A stretch of 64,000 nt of DNA from Corinectria fuckeliana (Eukaryota; Ascomycota; Sordariomycetes; Hypocreales; Nectriaceae), in NCBI GenBank assembly GCA_019137255.1, contig WPDH01000085.1, positions 1 through 64,000 of the forward strand, in the 5' to 3' direction. Shown here one piece after another: positions 1-11,046 of this stretch. The translations under genes were made by a program, and so were the position numbers. Numbering within the stretch: the stretch's first letter is position 1; each line of letters begins with the position of its first letter. The notes beneath the pieces were generated by a model. It saw nothing but the letters and a program-made list of their open reading frames with translations. It made no database searches and had not been told where the DNA came from.

Positions 1-276
1 AATTCTAATATATAATTTAGGCTAAGCCTTATAAGAACTTATTATTATAAGTATATAATTAGCTTTTCTTATAAAATAGACTTACTTATAATATATATTA
101 CTATATATATATACTAAGCCTAACTTACTCCTCTCTTAAGTAAGAGTAGTAAAAGGTTTTTTATCTTATAGCTTACTATTAGGGTATTTCCCTCTTATTA
201 TAACTTAGTCTAAGTTACTTAAAAGAAGAACTAAATAGCTATAAGCTAAATTAGATATAAATAAATAAATAAATAA
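1..276 (+). repeat. Direct repeat, left copy (probable 3' end of a retroelement)
   Basis: Positions 1 to about 235 match 2950 to about 3192 in the same orientation with scattered, mostly C/T or G/A differences. Both copies then run into an A-rich tail (here ATAAATAAATAAATAAAT-like, 256-276). Position 1 already matches, so the repeat may begin before the window. The tail favours the 3' end of a non-LTR element over an LTR. Confidence 0.7.
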
Positions 277-331
277 ACTAATAAGATCTAGTTATATAGT
301 AGCTTTATAATAGTTTTATAATATATATTTT

Positions 332-1350
332 AATACTATTTACTTATTAAATATTTATTATAAGATTTTTAAGTAAACCTTTTATATAGCTAGTTAAAAC
401 TCTCTTAGTAATTATTATAAACTATTTTAAAAGTTAATATATACTTATACTAAAAATAGTATAAATCTAAGTATTATCTTTTAAAAGATTTATAGTTAGT
501 TTATAAAAAAAGATTATAATATTCCTACTAAGAAAATAGTATAAAATTATTATAAGTAAAAGATAATCTCTTAAGAGAGTATAGTTAATAATTATTATAA
601 TATCTAATAGTATATAAGATATAATATTAAGAGTTATACTAGGTAACCTAATAATAATCTTCTTACTAAGATATAAAAAAATTACTTTTAATAGTAGTAC
701 TATTAAAAACTAAAATATTCTCTTATTATAAGTAACTTAAGCTTAAGTTAAGATCTTAATAAGTATTTTCTAAAAGGTAGCTAATATTACTTTTTTAATA
801 GTAGTTATAATTATTTTTATAAGAGATAATAAGATTAAGATTTTACTACTTATATATTATTTATTTATTTATTTATACTTTATAGACCTAGAAGGTAAAT
901 AGTGCTTTTATTTTATATAAATATAGGAAAAACTATAAAATTAGATAAAAACCTGTCTACTTATATATTAGGTATAGCTTATAGTAATATTAGCTAAGAT
1001 TACTATTATTTTTTAGACTAAGAGAAAAATAGCTTTTAAAATAATTACTTTAAGTTTATATTTAGTCTTAATAATAAGATTTTTAAATTAATTATAAGTT
1101 GTTTTTATACTAAGCTTAGCTTATAATAAGAGTAGGTTTTATAGTAAAAGATTTTTCTTAAGAGGAGAAAAAAGATAGTTTATAACCTTAATATTTTTTA
1201 TTTTAACTATCTTACTTATTATATATAATATAGTAATAATATAAGAGTAGAAAAAGAGTAAAAAAGTTTATAAAAAAAGATACTTAAGTTAAAATAGATT
1301 TTAAAAGTATAACTAAAATATAGTAAGAATAACTATTAAATATTTATAAA
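332..1350 (+). repeat. Left arm of giant imperfect palindrome
   Basis: This arm is the reverse complement of 1385-2293. The innermost 20 bases (1331-1350) pair perfectly with 1385-1404 across a 34-base spacer. Outer landmarks, such as AATACTATTTACTTATT near 334 and its complement near 2275-2293, also pair. Scattered transition differences indicate both arms were mutated by RIP after duplication. This arm is longer by about 110 bases because of the insertion at 846-970. Confidence 0.8.
846..970 (-). mobile_element. Short SINE/LINE-like insertion with 14-bp target-site duplication
   Basis: The 14-base word CTACTTATATATTA occurs at 846-859 and again at 957-970, with 97 bases between. The right palindrome arm has the site only once. 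The insert plus one copy of the word is 111 bases, matching the difference in arm length. On the minus strand the insert ends in a (TAAA)n-like tail directly before the duplication, as expected for a 5'-truncated non-LTR insertion. Confidence 0.65.
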
Positions 1351-1384
1351 AGGTTAATAAGTTAAGCTTTATATATAATAATTA

Positions 1385-2293
1385 TTTATAAATATTTAAT
1401 AGTTACTTTTATTATATCTTAGCTATATACTTAAAATTAATTCTAACTTAAGTAACTTTTTTTATAAACTTTTTTTACTTTTTTTCTAATCTTATATTAT
1501 TACTATATTATATATAATAGGCAGGCTAAGTAAAATAAAAAATATTAAGATTATAAACTATCTTTCTTCTTCTCTTAAGAAAAACTTTTTACTATAAAAC
1601 CTACTCTTATTATAAGCTAAGCTTAGTATAAAAACAACTTATAATTAATTTAAAAATCTTATTATTAAGACTAAACTTAAACTTAAAGTAATTATTTTAA
1701 AAGCTGCTTTTCTCTTAGTTTAGAAATTAGTAGTAATCTTAGCTAATATTATTATAAGCTATACTTAATATATAAGTAGTAAGATTCTAATCTTACTAAC
1801 TCTTATAAAAATAATTATAATTACTATTAAAAAAGTAGTATTAACTACTTTTTAAGAAATACTTATTAAGGCTCTAACTTAAGCTTAAGTCACTTATAAT
1901 AAGAGAATATTTTAGTCTCTTATAGTATTACTATCTAAGGTAATCTCTTTTTATCTTAATAAAAAGATTATTATTAAGTTACTAAGTATAGCTTCTAATA
2001 TTATATCTTATATACTATTAGATACTATAATAATTATTAATTATACTCTCTTAAGAGATTATCTCTTACTTATAGTAGTCTTATATTACCTTCTTAGTAA
2101 GAATATTATAGTTTTTTTTTATAAACTAGTTAAAAATCTCTTAAAGGATAATACTTAGATTTATACTATTTTTAATATAAGTATATATTAAGTCTTAAAA
2201 TAGTTTATAATAGTTACTAAAAGAGTCTTAACTAGTTATATAAAAGGCTTACTTAAAGATCTTATAGTAAATATCTAATAAGTAAATAGTATT
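1385..2293 (-). repeat. Right arm of giant imperfect palindrome
   Basis: This is the inverted copy of 332-1350 without the 111-base insertion. Its outer end stops exactly at the ambiguous bases 2294-2295, so the natural end of the inversion may not be represented. If single-stranded or transcribed, it would form a hairpin with a stem of roughly 0.9 kb. Confidence 0.8.
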
Positions 2294-2295
2294 NN
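2294..2295. other. Ambiguous bases (NN) at palindrome end
   Basis: Two undetermined bases abut the outer end of the right palindrome arm. They probably mark an unresolved assembly or polishing site, which is common at hairpin-forming repeats. Confidence 0.9.
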
Positions 2296-2394
2296 ATAAA
2301 TATAAATAAACTTTATAACTAAGATATAATTATAGCTATAAAGGTATATTAGACTAAGTCTTATTTAGAGGAGATTTAACTTAAGTAGTACTTT

Positions 2395-2487
2395 AAGTGC
2401 TTTTACTTTAAATATATTATATAATACTATTAGAAACAAGCTAAGTATAACTACTATAAGAGGGCTTATTATATAAGAGATATAGTT
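2395..2487 (+). pseudogene. Possible zinc-knuckle remnant of a retroelement gag/ORF1
   Basis: In one plus-strand frame the spacing of Lys-Cys-Phe, later Arg, Lys, Asn-Tyr and Arg-Asp codons resembles the paired CCHC knuckles of fungal non-LTR ORF1 proteins, if TAT and ATA codons are read as RIP products of Cys, His and Thr codons. This is an inference from a mutated sequence. It lies upstream of, and in the same orientation as, the right direct repeat. Confidence 0.25.
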
Positions 2488-2949
2488 TATCTTACTTTTA
2501 CTAGTAAGATCTTCTTAGTATATTATAACTATAATAGGCTATACTTAGTATAGTCTTATATATACTATATAGTGTAAAAAAAGTAAAAGTAAGTAAGAAA
2601 TACCTACTTAAAAAGACTTTTATAGTTTAGTATTCTAAATAAGTAGTATAGTTATATAGTATACTTACTATAAGATATAATAGTACTAATACTAATACTA
2701 ATACTAACTATAGTATTAAACCTTTTAGCCTAAAAGAGGCTTAAGCAGCTTTTAAAATAGTTTTAAGCTAAACTAAACTTAGGTTTAAGTTTAGCTCTTA
2801 TAGTATTTAGACTAATTAACTAACTAAAAGAGTAAATATTATTAAAAGTTAAAAAAGGTATACTAATACTAGTTAGTAATAAGAATAATACCTAAGAGAA
2901 TAAGAAGAGTAAGTAGTATAAGTAACTTAAACCTAACTTAAGATTAATT

Positions 2950-3216
2950 AAATTTTAGTATATAATTTAAGCTAAGCCTTATAAGAACCTATTATTATAA
3001 GTATATAATTAGCTTTTCTTATAAAGTAAACCTACTTATAACTTATATTACTATATATATATACTAAGCCTAACTTACTTCCCTCTTAGGTAAGAGTAGT
3101 AAGAGGTTTTTTATCTTATAGCTTACTATTAGGTTTTTTCCCCTTTATTATAAACTAGTCTAAGCTACTTAGAAGAAGGCCTAAATAACTTTAGAGTTAA
3201 AACAGTATATAAATAA
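2950..3216 (+). repeat. Direct repeat, right copy
   Basis: This is the same-orientation copy of 1-276, ending in an A-rich tail (TATAAATAAAATAAAA-like, 3199-3216). It is slightly less AT-shifted than the left copy, for example keeping CCTACTT and CCCTC words, so it may be younger or less heavily mutated. Confidence 0.7.
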
Positions 3217-3298
3217 AATAAAAAGTTAAGCTTTAATTTTTATATATTAATAAAGCTTTAAAAAATATTTAATTTAAAGTATAACTATATTTTTACTA

Positions 3299-3715
3299 CT
3301 AGTATACTACTAGTATATAGTAGATTAGATAGTTAAAAAGACATAATAAGTATATTCTTATAGATAGTTTTATCTCTGCCCTTCTTAAGTTTACGCTAGA
3401 GCCCTTTTTTATACCTAATTCCCGAGCCACACCTAGGTAGCTAAACTGTACTATTACCTTAGCAGCTAACACGCCGCTGACCTTCTGACTCTTCGCCTGG
3501 TCGGTAGCGCCCATTCAGTGACAACGCTCTTGGCTCGTCACAGTATCGCGGGCCGTTTCAAGCTCGTACGCGCCTTGACGCCGAATTTCTGCGGCCACGA
3601 GGGATCGGGCTTCGACGATGGCGAGTGGCGGCTTGGATCTGCGGACGGAGCCGCGCCCGAGGAGGTTGGGGTCGAACTCGTAGTGCTTGAGCAGCGCTTC
3701 CACGGACAGCTCCAT
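3299..3715 (-). pseudogene. Truncated gene start at the transposon border
   Basis: Minus strand from ATG 3715 encodes 66 residues with normal genic codon use, rich in Glu/Arg, then a TGA at 3515-3517. A second in-frame stretch (3514-3299) follows the stop and becomes increasingly A/T-biased into the repeat. I do not recognise the family. The likely reading is a gene whose 3' part was displaced or destroyed by the repeat block. A short intron spanning the TGA is also possible. Confidence 0.35.
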
Positions 3716-3840
3716 TGCCCGATTGGTCTGGGCCGGGAGGTTGGCTCGAGTTGTTGGTTGTTGGCGGCCGAGATGAACGGCCCTGGTGAGGTGTCTACTG
3801 CGGATTGTCTAGGGCACGGTAAAGCCGCTACGGCATGCTG

Positions 3841-4688
3841 AGCGGCTATGAGTTCCGCGATGGCCTCATTCCAGCCTCAGCTAAGAAACATGGCTACTTA
3901 TAGGTACCTATTGTTCGGAGAGTCACTCCCTCCTCACTGCAGAGCCAAGACGGCGACACTGCATTGGATGCCAGGCCGGTGGAACATTGATCCTATGGGG
4001 AAAGTTAGGATATGTGACACTTCAACTTGTTTCCGTGCAACTACACACCACAAGCCAGAAACAACACAAGGCAGTTTATCTTTGCTGTAACTGAACCCCA
4101 TGTTACTCGGAATCCTCCCGCGTTCCCCCTTGCAGATCCTCGCCTCCGTGGGGTTCGAATGCTACCCTCTTCAGCCCTGGGAACATAAACGCCCTGAGTG
4201 TTATCACCGACTATCCCAACCACCAGAATCACCCTGCGAGTGGCAGTTCATCCGATATCGAAGCGCCCGACTGCCATGGCCTCGTCTCGACAACGCTGGC
4301 CTCTTGCCCCTGGACAGAACGGGCGCTGCTATTTTTGACGTCTCTGCCCCCACGCTAATTGCCTATCTAAGGCGCCATCTGCAGGTCCAGGGGACAACCA
4401 ACAGAGGATTCCAGTGAAACTTCCTGGCGACTGGGCTGGGAGGCAACTCGCCAATTGGACTCGGGAAATCGGCCTATGCCCACCTGAACTGGCTGCAACT
4501 AACTGCATCGAGTCCTGGAGAGCATGAGGGTGGTGCTGTCTCCTGAAACTCGCGGCCCTAGACGGCGCATATCTCGAGGATGAGCCGAAACATCTGCGCA
4601 GCCGCGGCTGAGGAGGAGAGCTGTGTGTTTGGGGGCCACATAGGGGCGATCTGAAAGGAAATAAAGAGGTCGCTCGACCATTCCATCA
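3841..4688. other. Intergenic region with no supported gene
   Basis: Normal GC content. It holds only short, unconvincing ORFs (3848-4090 and 4100-4417 plus) with no recognisable domain. The 3' part is the upstream region of the dynamin-family gene. Confidence 0.5.
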
Positions 4689-4754
4689 ATGTCAAAACAA
4701 TTCACCATACCACTCAAGAAACAGGCTTTCTATCTTTCACAGCAGCCCATCACC

Positions 4755-7447
4755 ATGTCACTCTCTGAAGGCCCCGTGCAAACTCCCCCATGCTCCCCCT
4801 CTCGGAACAGGGCATCCTCATCAGCCAGTGTGGATGATCCCCATGACTCTGGGGTGTCGGGTTTGTCCAGCCCAGAATCAACTCCAGCGCGAGGTCTCCG
4901 CCAGAAAGGCACCGACGATGGGGAGCTGAAGACTGAACGGACAAAGTCCTCCGCGGCATCGTCACCTCGGAAACAGGCAAATGGAAAAGCTGTGACGGAA
5001 GATCAGTTCGACACTCCACGGGGCAGGGCCCTTTTCGCAGCCATAAATAAACTACAGGGCCTGAACTGTGCCAAGGAACTCGAGATTCCTAATGTGCGTT
5101 TGATCACCGATAAACCTTTGATGATCTAGTCTTGCTGACATTTTCAAGCTCATAGTCGTCGGGGGCCAGTCTTCTGGCAAGTCGTCTCTGTTGCAGAGTC
5201 TGACTGGGATTCCCTTCCCCGTAGGCGCCACTTGCTGCACCCGCTTTCCGACGCGCATCACCTCTAAACGCACGCCCGCTGGAAGCAAAGACAACTTCCG
5301 CATTACCATTGAACCGGCTGAGGTTACCGTTGAAGGCCTGGAGCGAGCGCCCGAGACCATCAGGAAGTATGAAAGCGTGGGAGACATCTTCACAGCTGAA
5401 GTCTTTGTTGAGGCTGCAAATGAGGTATGGTACTAAGCTTGCTAGAAATCGGACGCGAGCTGACAGGATAGGTATCTTCGGAATACATGGGGATCCGCCA
5501 AGGAAAGGATGCCGACAGCAACAACTTTGCAGCCGAAGTTCTAAAGGTTGAGCTCTCCGGTCCAAATCGATCCTTCTTCAGTATTCTCGATCTCCCAGGA
5601 CACTTCAACAGCACGTACGATGTGAACAAGTCCGATCAGGCGATAATCGAGGACATGATTGTCAAATACATGCAGAAGACCGAAAACACTGTCATGTAAG
5701 TGGTGTCGGTCACAGACGGAACTGCCAAGAAGCTGACATGGTGGTAGTTGCGTCCTGGACGCCTCAAATGACCTCGCCCACCAGCCCATCTTGGAGCTGG
5801 CCCACGAAAACATCCGGGACAAAGAGCGCATTGTCGGTGTCTTCACCAAGTGTGATAGGCTGAACAACAACCTCGCGGAAGCGCAGAATGTAAGCATACC
5901 AGACCCATCAATACGAACCATTCTAACGACCGGGGTCAGGCTGTGGCCATCGCGCAGGGAGAGGATATCTCGACAAGTGACCCGAGATTTATGCAGGGCG
6001 GCTGGTTTATAGTCCGCAACGGCAGTGACAAAGACCCGACCGGATTCGATCTCGACGTTGCCGAGAAGAAGCTGTTTCGTACCGCCCCCTGGAACGCCAT
6101 CCCCGAAGAGCGACGTGGCTCTGCCGCGTTGAAGGCGCGCCTCGGGAAGATACTGGACTCGAAGATTGAGCTCGGATTCCCCGTCATCTCGGCAGAAATT
6201 AGCAGACGGCTCCGGGCCAAGCAGGCCGAGAAGGACGTCCTCGGAGAACCCCGGGACAGCCACGACGCAATGCTCAATTACGCAAGCACCATTGCCAGGA
6301 GCTACGAAAGCAAGGCGATGCTGGCTCTGGACCATCCCGGACGCCTAAAGGCCAGAACCATGGAGCTCCGACAAGAAGTGACGCGCTTGAATCAAGAGTT
6401 CGACGGGTTCATGAGAGCCAAAGGGGCAACCTGGGAGTTCCAGGACTACGACGTCAACCCCCGAGCCAAGCTGGCAGAGCTCAGCATCACCGATGGCAAC
6501 GCCCACTATCGACCACATGTAGCGCCGCACCGAGGAGCCCCCGTGTTCGATGCCGCCTTCGCCGACTATTCCAACATGAAAGACTCGGACCATCTCCTGA
6601 AGCAGATCGAAGACCAGCTCCACGGCTTCCAGGCCAACCAGCTTCCCGGCATTGTCAACCCGGACATCTTCCCCGCCATGTACCAGCTGCAAGTTGCAAA
6701 GTGGCTCGAGATTGCGCAGATCCACCTGAACCGCGTCAAAGACACGACGGCCATGTGCATCGTCACGATTCTCGAGTCGGTGTGCCCGCCCAGCGGCGGC
6801 ACGGAGAGGCTGTCCACGGGGCTGAAGGACCTGCTGGGGGCGTCGTTCTTCGCCGCGAATGCAAAGACGGACGAGCACTGCATCGTTCAGTGCGAGCAGG
6901 AGACCAAGTGCGCAATCCTGCAAACCACAGACCCCAAGTTCGAGGAGGACATAATCGGCTGGCGGCGAGTGAGGTTCCAGCAGGCTCTTCTCGCCGCCAC
7001 CCATCACAAAGTGGCGCCTCCTCCAGAGGCACTCGCCAAGTGCTTCGACCTCGCCCACCCGAGCCTCAAGAAGAACATGGTCAACGAAGTCCACGATGTG
7101 CTCAAGGTCTATTACAAGGTGAGAACGTCTGCCCGTCTGAGAGAAGCCGTCCGTCCGTCCGTCCGTCCGAACAGATTGCTAACGCTTCCCACTAGATCTC
7201 CCTGGAGACGTTCATCCGAACCATCACCAACATGGTTGAGACGTATGTGTCCGGCGGGGAGGGCCCAGTCAGGGCTCTACGGCCGGAACGCATCATGGAG
7301 CTGTCTAAGCAAGACATAGAGAAGCTCGGCGGGGAGGATCCATCGACGCTGCGGAAACGACGCATCTTGAACGACGAGATTGAAGAGCTGGCGAAAGCTC
7401 TCGTTATTGTAGAGCAGGCAAAACGACAGACGGAGACTCTCAGGTGA
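4755..7447 (+). CDS. Dynamin-family large GTPase
   Basis: Six exons: 4755-5093, 5149-5424, 5472-5695, 5748-5889, 5940-7118, 7196-7447, giving 803 aa. GTPase motifs are intact: G1 GGQSSGKSS at residues 118-126, G3 DLPG at 245-248 and G4 TKCD at 313-316. A helical middle domain and a C-terminal GTPase effector domain (about 715-803) follow. No PH or proline-rich domain is present, so it resembles the Mx/Vps1-type soluble dynamins that are expanded in filamentous fungi. Such proteins assemble on membranes and use GTP hydrolysis for fission or remodelling. The N-terminal 110 residues are low-complexity Ser/Pro. The start at 4755 has a CACC context; an in-frame ATG at 4689 would add 22 residues. 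The last intron carries a CCGT microsatellite. Confidence 0.9.
7147..7168 (+). repeat. (CCGT)5.5 microsatellite in an intron
   Basis: A pure tetranucleotide run lies inside the 77-base last intron (7119-7195) of the dynamin-family gene. Confidence 0.95.
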
Positions 7448-7570
7448 AGCCAAGGGGGAATTTGCGCGGGTGCCTTGGTGTTTCTCTGTAAGAGGGTCTT
7501 GATTTCTATCCATGCTCTTGTCTGTATTTATGTCCGGCTCTATCGAATACCCTCTCGCACTGTCCCATCT

Positions 7571-8385
7571 CTAAACATCCTCGACGCCCTCATACCTCGC
7601 CTCGCGGTAGTCCCTCTCGGCGTCCTCCCACCACTCCCTCTCCACAACGTGCTCCCACGGAATCACCAAGACGACCTCGCCAAAGTAGTTCACCCCGCCC
7701 TGCTGCACGAAGCCCAGCTTCCGGAACAGCGCCCGGCTGCCCGCGTTGCCCTCCTTGATCTTGGCCATCAAGCTCCTGAGGCGCGCCGGCTGCCTGCCGC
7801 CCGCCGCGTACTCGCCCAGGACGCCGTCGACGTGCGCCCGCAGGTACACGAGCAGCGCGCACACGGCGGCGCGGCCGAGCCCGAGCCCGCGGTGCGCCGG
7901 CGAGGCGATCATGACGTCGACCTCGCCGGTGCACCAGCCTTGGTCGTCGTCGGGGTAGAGGAAGAAGTTGATGTCGCCGCGCATCCGGGCGTCGGCGTCG
8001 GCGACGTTTGCTCGGACGGCGGGCGATGAGGCGAGGGCCGGTGCGCAGATGATGAAGGTGAGCTTGTCAGAGGACGAGCGCCACGACTGCTGGTTCTCGT
8101 ACTCTTCGTGCAGCGTCAAGGGCTCCGACGCCGTGGCCTCCTGGATGTGCTGAACCCGGCGAATCAACACGAATGTGCGTCGACGGGCGGACCGGACACG
8201 CAAGAGCCTTGGAGAGAGAGAGACACGTACCGGGTCTTGCATCCATGCGTGGTATTGCCGCACATGGTGTGCTTCGTAGGGGACGAGTAGGGCTTTGCTC
8301 GTGGCGATTGCTGCGGCTGCTTAGAAAACAGTCTGCATCCGCTTTGACTGCTCAGCTACGGACCTGTTGCATCGTTGATTTTCAT
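7571..8385 (-). CDS. GNAT N-acetyltransferase, NAT9-like
   Basis: Minus strand exons 8385-8364, 8310-8231 and 8149-7571, giving 226 aa. The N-terminus MKINDATAIATSKALLVPYE followed by AHHV, then the YHAWMQDP and TASEPLTL-EEY blocks, is diagnostic of the NAT9 family. The acetyl-CoA site is the RGLGLGRAA loop and the C-terminal ALFRKLGF helix is present. Members acetylate protein N-termini or tubulin-related substrates in the cytosol; the substrate here is unknown. The single-ORF reading misses the first two exons, which restore the family N-terminus. It is convergent with the dynamin-family gene, with 123 bp between stops. Confidence 0.85.
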
Positions 8386-8679
8386 TTTTTGGGAGTGAGT
8401 GTGGAGGGTTGAGAGTTGGAGTCATGTGGCTTAGTGAGAGTGAAACTGCGGCATCGGGAGAAAAATTGAATACGCGCGTCGGCCCTGCTGTAAGACCATC
8501 GTGAGTCGAATCACAACACATCGTCATGAGCCACAAAATCAGTGGGTGAATTGGGATGATAGTATTCAGACACATATTGTACACGCCGTATAGGTCCTGC
8601 TGCGAACAGATCGTACATGAAATGAGACATCCCCAGTTATTCACCAGCTTCACCAGCTGATCCCGACAGGCTCCCAGGC

Positions 8680-10728
8680 CTACTCCGAGCTGCTCTGCTG
8701 GGTCAGCGACCCGGATATTCTGTTCAGTCGGTTCTTGGACTTGGAAAATTCCCCAGAGGCAAGCTCCGTTACGGCCTCCTCGTCCAGGAGCTTCACGCCC
8801 GGTACCGGCGGAAACAAGGACTCCCACTGAGCCGCCACCCGATCGCGACCGCGGTTCTCCGGCACCGCCGGCTCCATGCCGAAGTCGAGATCCTTGCCCC
8901 TTTCGGCGAACTCGACGGTGCGGCGCTCGGGCTTCACGCCGAGGCTGTCTAGCAGCACCGCCGACTTGGTGGGCATGATGGGCTGGAGGAGGATGCCGGC
9001 GATGCGCAGGGCGTCGGCGCTGTGGTAGATGATCCAGTTGAGGCGCGTCCGCATCTCGGGGGTCTGGTCCTTGACGAGGGTCCAGGGCTCGGTGCTGGAC
9101 ATGAATCGGTTGGCCTGTGGGAGTTAGGGCGCTGTAGTGGCAAGAAGACGTCGTGAAGCTTACCTGTACGAGGAGTTGGCCAACTACGCGGATAGCTCCG
9201 CTAAGGTCAATGTCGTTCATCTGGTCGCAGAAATCCTGGGGCGCCCTCTCCAGGTGCGGTTCCAAGGCCATAAAAGGTTCGCCCCTGGATAGAGCCTCGA
9301 TCTGATCCACGTCGAAGCCTTTCTGGGCCGCTTGCACTGCCTCGAGGGTCGACCACTTGCCTCCCTTGACACGCGTGATGCGGGACAACAAGTTTCCAAT
9401 GGTGGCCTGCAGTTCCTTCTCGTACACGGCCATGATGATATCGTTCGAGTAGTCCATGTCTTTACTGAAGCTGCCGTTGCGCATGAGAAAGTATCGTAGA
9501 GGGTCGATTCCCCATCGCTGCAGAGCGAAATTGGGGTTGACCACATTGCCGAGCGACTTGGACATCTTGCGATTCGACATGGTCCAGTGGTTGTGGCTGA
9601 TGAGCTTCTTGGGCAGTGGCAGACCAACGGCCATGAGCATCGCGGGCCAGTAGACGGCATGGAAGCGGACAATGTCCTTGCCGATGACGTGGGCATCAGC
9701 CGGCCATATACCCGTGTCGGCGCTGTTTATGTTCCACTGGCTGCCGAGCCCAGCCTTGGTCGCATAGTTGACGAGGGCGTCAACCCAGACGTAGATGGTG
9801 TTGGTGCTGTCCTCGGGGTCTGGGATTCCCCAGGTTAGTCTCGAGGCGGGGCGGGTGATGGAGAGATCCTCGAGGTGGTTTTCGACCCAGTTCCGGACCT
9901 CGTTCAGGCGGTGCCGGGGCCTTATCCAGTCGGGGTTCTCGTCGTAGAACTTCAGCAATTGATCCTTGTACTTGGAGAGCGGGAAGAACCACGTATCCTC
10001 CTTTACCCATTCCACCTCGTTGCCCGACATGATGCTGGCCATGATCTTGCGCCCCGTTTGCGGAACGACGGTCGCCTGGACCTCGTCTTCGGCGTAGAAG
10101 CACTCGTCGCTGACGCAGTACCAGCCCTCGTGAGCGCCCTTGTACAGACCCAAGTCCTTGTTCGGGGAGTTCTTGAGGTGCGTCCAGAACTGCTCTACCG
10201 CGTGCTTGTGATCCTCGTCGGTGGTTCGGACGAAGAAGTCGTGGGAGATGTCGGCGGCCGTAGCCAGCTCCCTAAACTTGCGGGAGTTGATGTCGCAGAA
10301 TTCCTTGGGAGGAACGCCCTCTTTGGCGGCAGCCTGCTGGATCTTCATGCCGTGCTCGTCGGTGCCGGTGCAGAGCAGTGCCTGCTTGCCGTTGATTTGC
10401 TGCCACCGCTTGAGGACGTCCGCCAGGATCATGGTGTGCAGATGGCCGATGTGGGGAGCTTTCTGCAGTATGAGCAGGATTCAAGTGAAGGATTCAACCG
10501 AACCGGAACTCGTCACTGACCGGCGTTGACATAGAAGATGGGTGTAGTGATGTAGTATGGCTTTTCCGTCGCCGGCGTGGAGCTGCTGGAGCTGCTCCAT
10601 CGCGATCCCAGCGCGCGATGCGATTGACGGCTCAAGCAGGTCCAGTTCGCCTGTCGAGGGAATCGTGATTGAGCCTGTCGCAGCCCACGGAGGGCTTGGA
10701 GTCTGAATGAGCTCATGGTTCTGAGCAA
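8680..10728 (-). CDS. MSM1: Methionyl-tRNA synthetase, mitochondrial
   Basis: Exons 10728-10521, 10458-9164 and 9114-8680, giving 645 aa. It charges tRNA-Met with methionine, here probably in mitochondria: the first 50 residues are Arg/Ser-rich without acidic residues, and there is no C-terminal tRNA-binding extension. The class I signatures are the HIGH box as PHIGH at about 71-75 and KMSKS within NRKMSKSLGN at 367-371. The FYVNAAPHIGH block is split by the first intron, whose AAAG acceptor keeps frame. It shares a 318-bp divergent promoter with the export factor at 11047. Confidence 0.93.
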
Positions 10729-11046
10729 GCGTGCGGCTTGTTAGAAACTCGATAAATCAGAAGTGGGATGGGAATATATGCAGTCACGTCACATGTCCAC
10801 TGAGTGAAAGCTTACACAAAATTGCCGATAAGGAGCTTGGGTGAGGAATGTTGTACAGTGCGCATTGTGTCTCGCGATAACTGTCTCGTGAGCACCGCCT
10901 CCAGTTGCTTCCTCTCAAAAGTTGACCAGGCCTTTGTCTGCCGGGCTGTTTGCGCCAAACCACCAGCGTCCCGGCCGAGAGCAAAAGCAGACCCATCCTC
11001 TCGCTGAAAGACCCGTAAACAACAACCACATCCATCGAGAGCAGCC
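10729..11046. promoter_or_regulatory. Divergent promoter, MSM1 / NTF2-like gene
   Basis: 318 bp lie between oppositely directed start codons, so they must carry both core promoters and 5' leaders. I see no clear TATA box. Confidence 0.6.

Larger units (their letters stand above)
1..3300. mobile_element. RIP-degraded, AT-rich transposon block
   Basis: Base composition is overwhelmingly A/T, CpG is essentially absent, and CA and TG are very rare. This is the expected result of fungal repeat-induced point mutation on repeated DNA. There is no open frame of useful length. Inside lie two direct repeats, a giant imperfect palindrome, a short inserted element and a two-base ambiguity (2294-2295). 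GC-rich genic sequence resumes at about 3390-3480. The element class is uncertain: A-rich tails on the direct repeats point to a non-LTR (LINE-like) element, but LTRs cannot be excluded. Confidence 0.85.

Noticed and set aside
1..3195. Interpretation of the direct repeats as LTRs of one retrotransposon
   Set aside because: A-rich tails follow both copies and no TG..CA ends are visible. Kept only as an alternative because RIP could have erased the ends.
4140..4170. GGGGTTCGAATGC resembling a tRNA B box
   Set aside because: No matching A box or foldable acceptor stem found around it.
5541..6335. 264-aa open frame on the minus strand
   Set aside because: It is antisense to the dynamin GTPase exons and has no recognisable domain.
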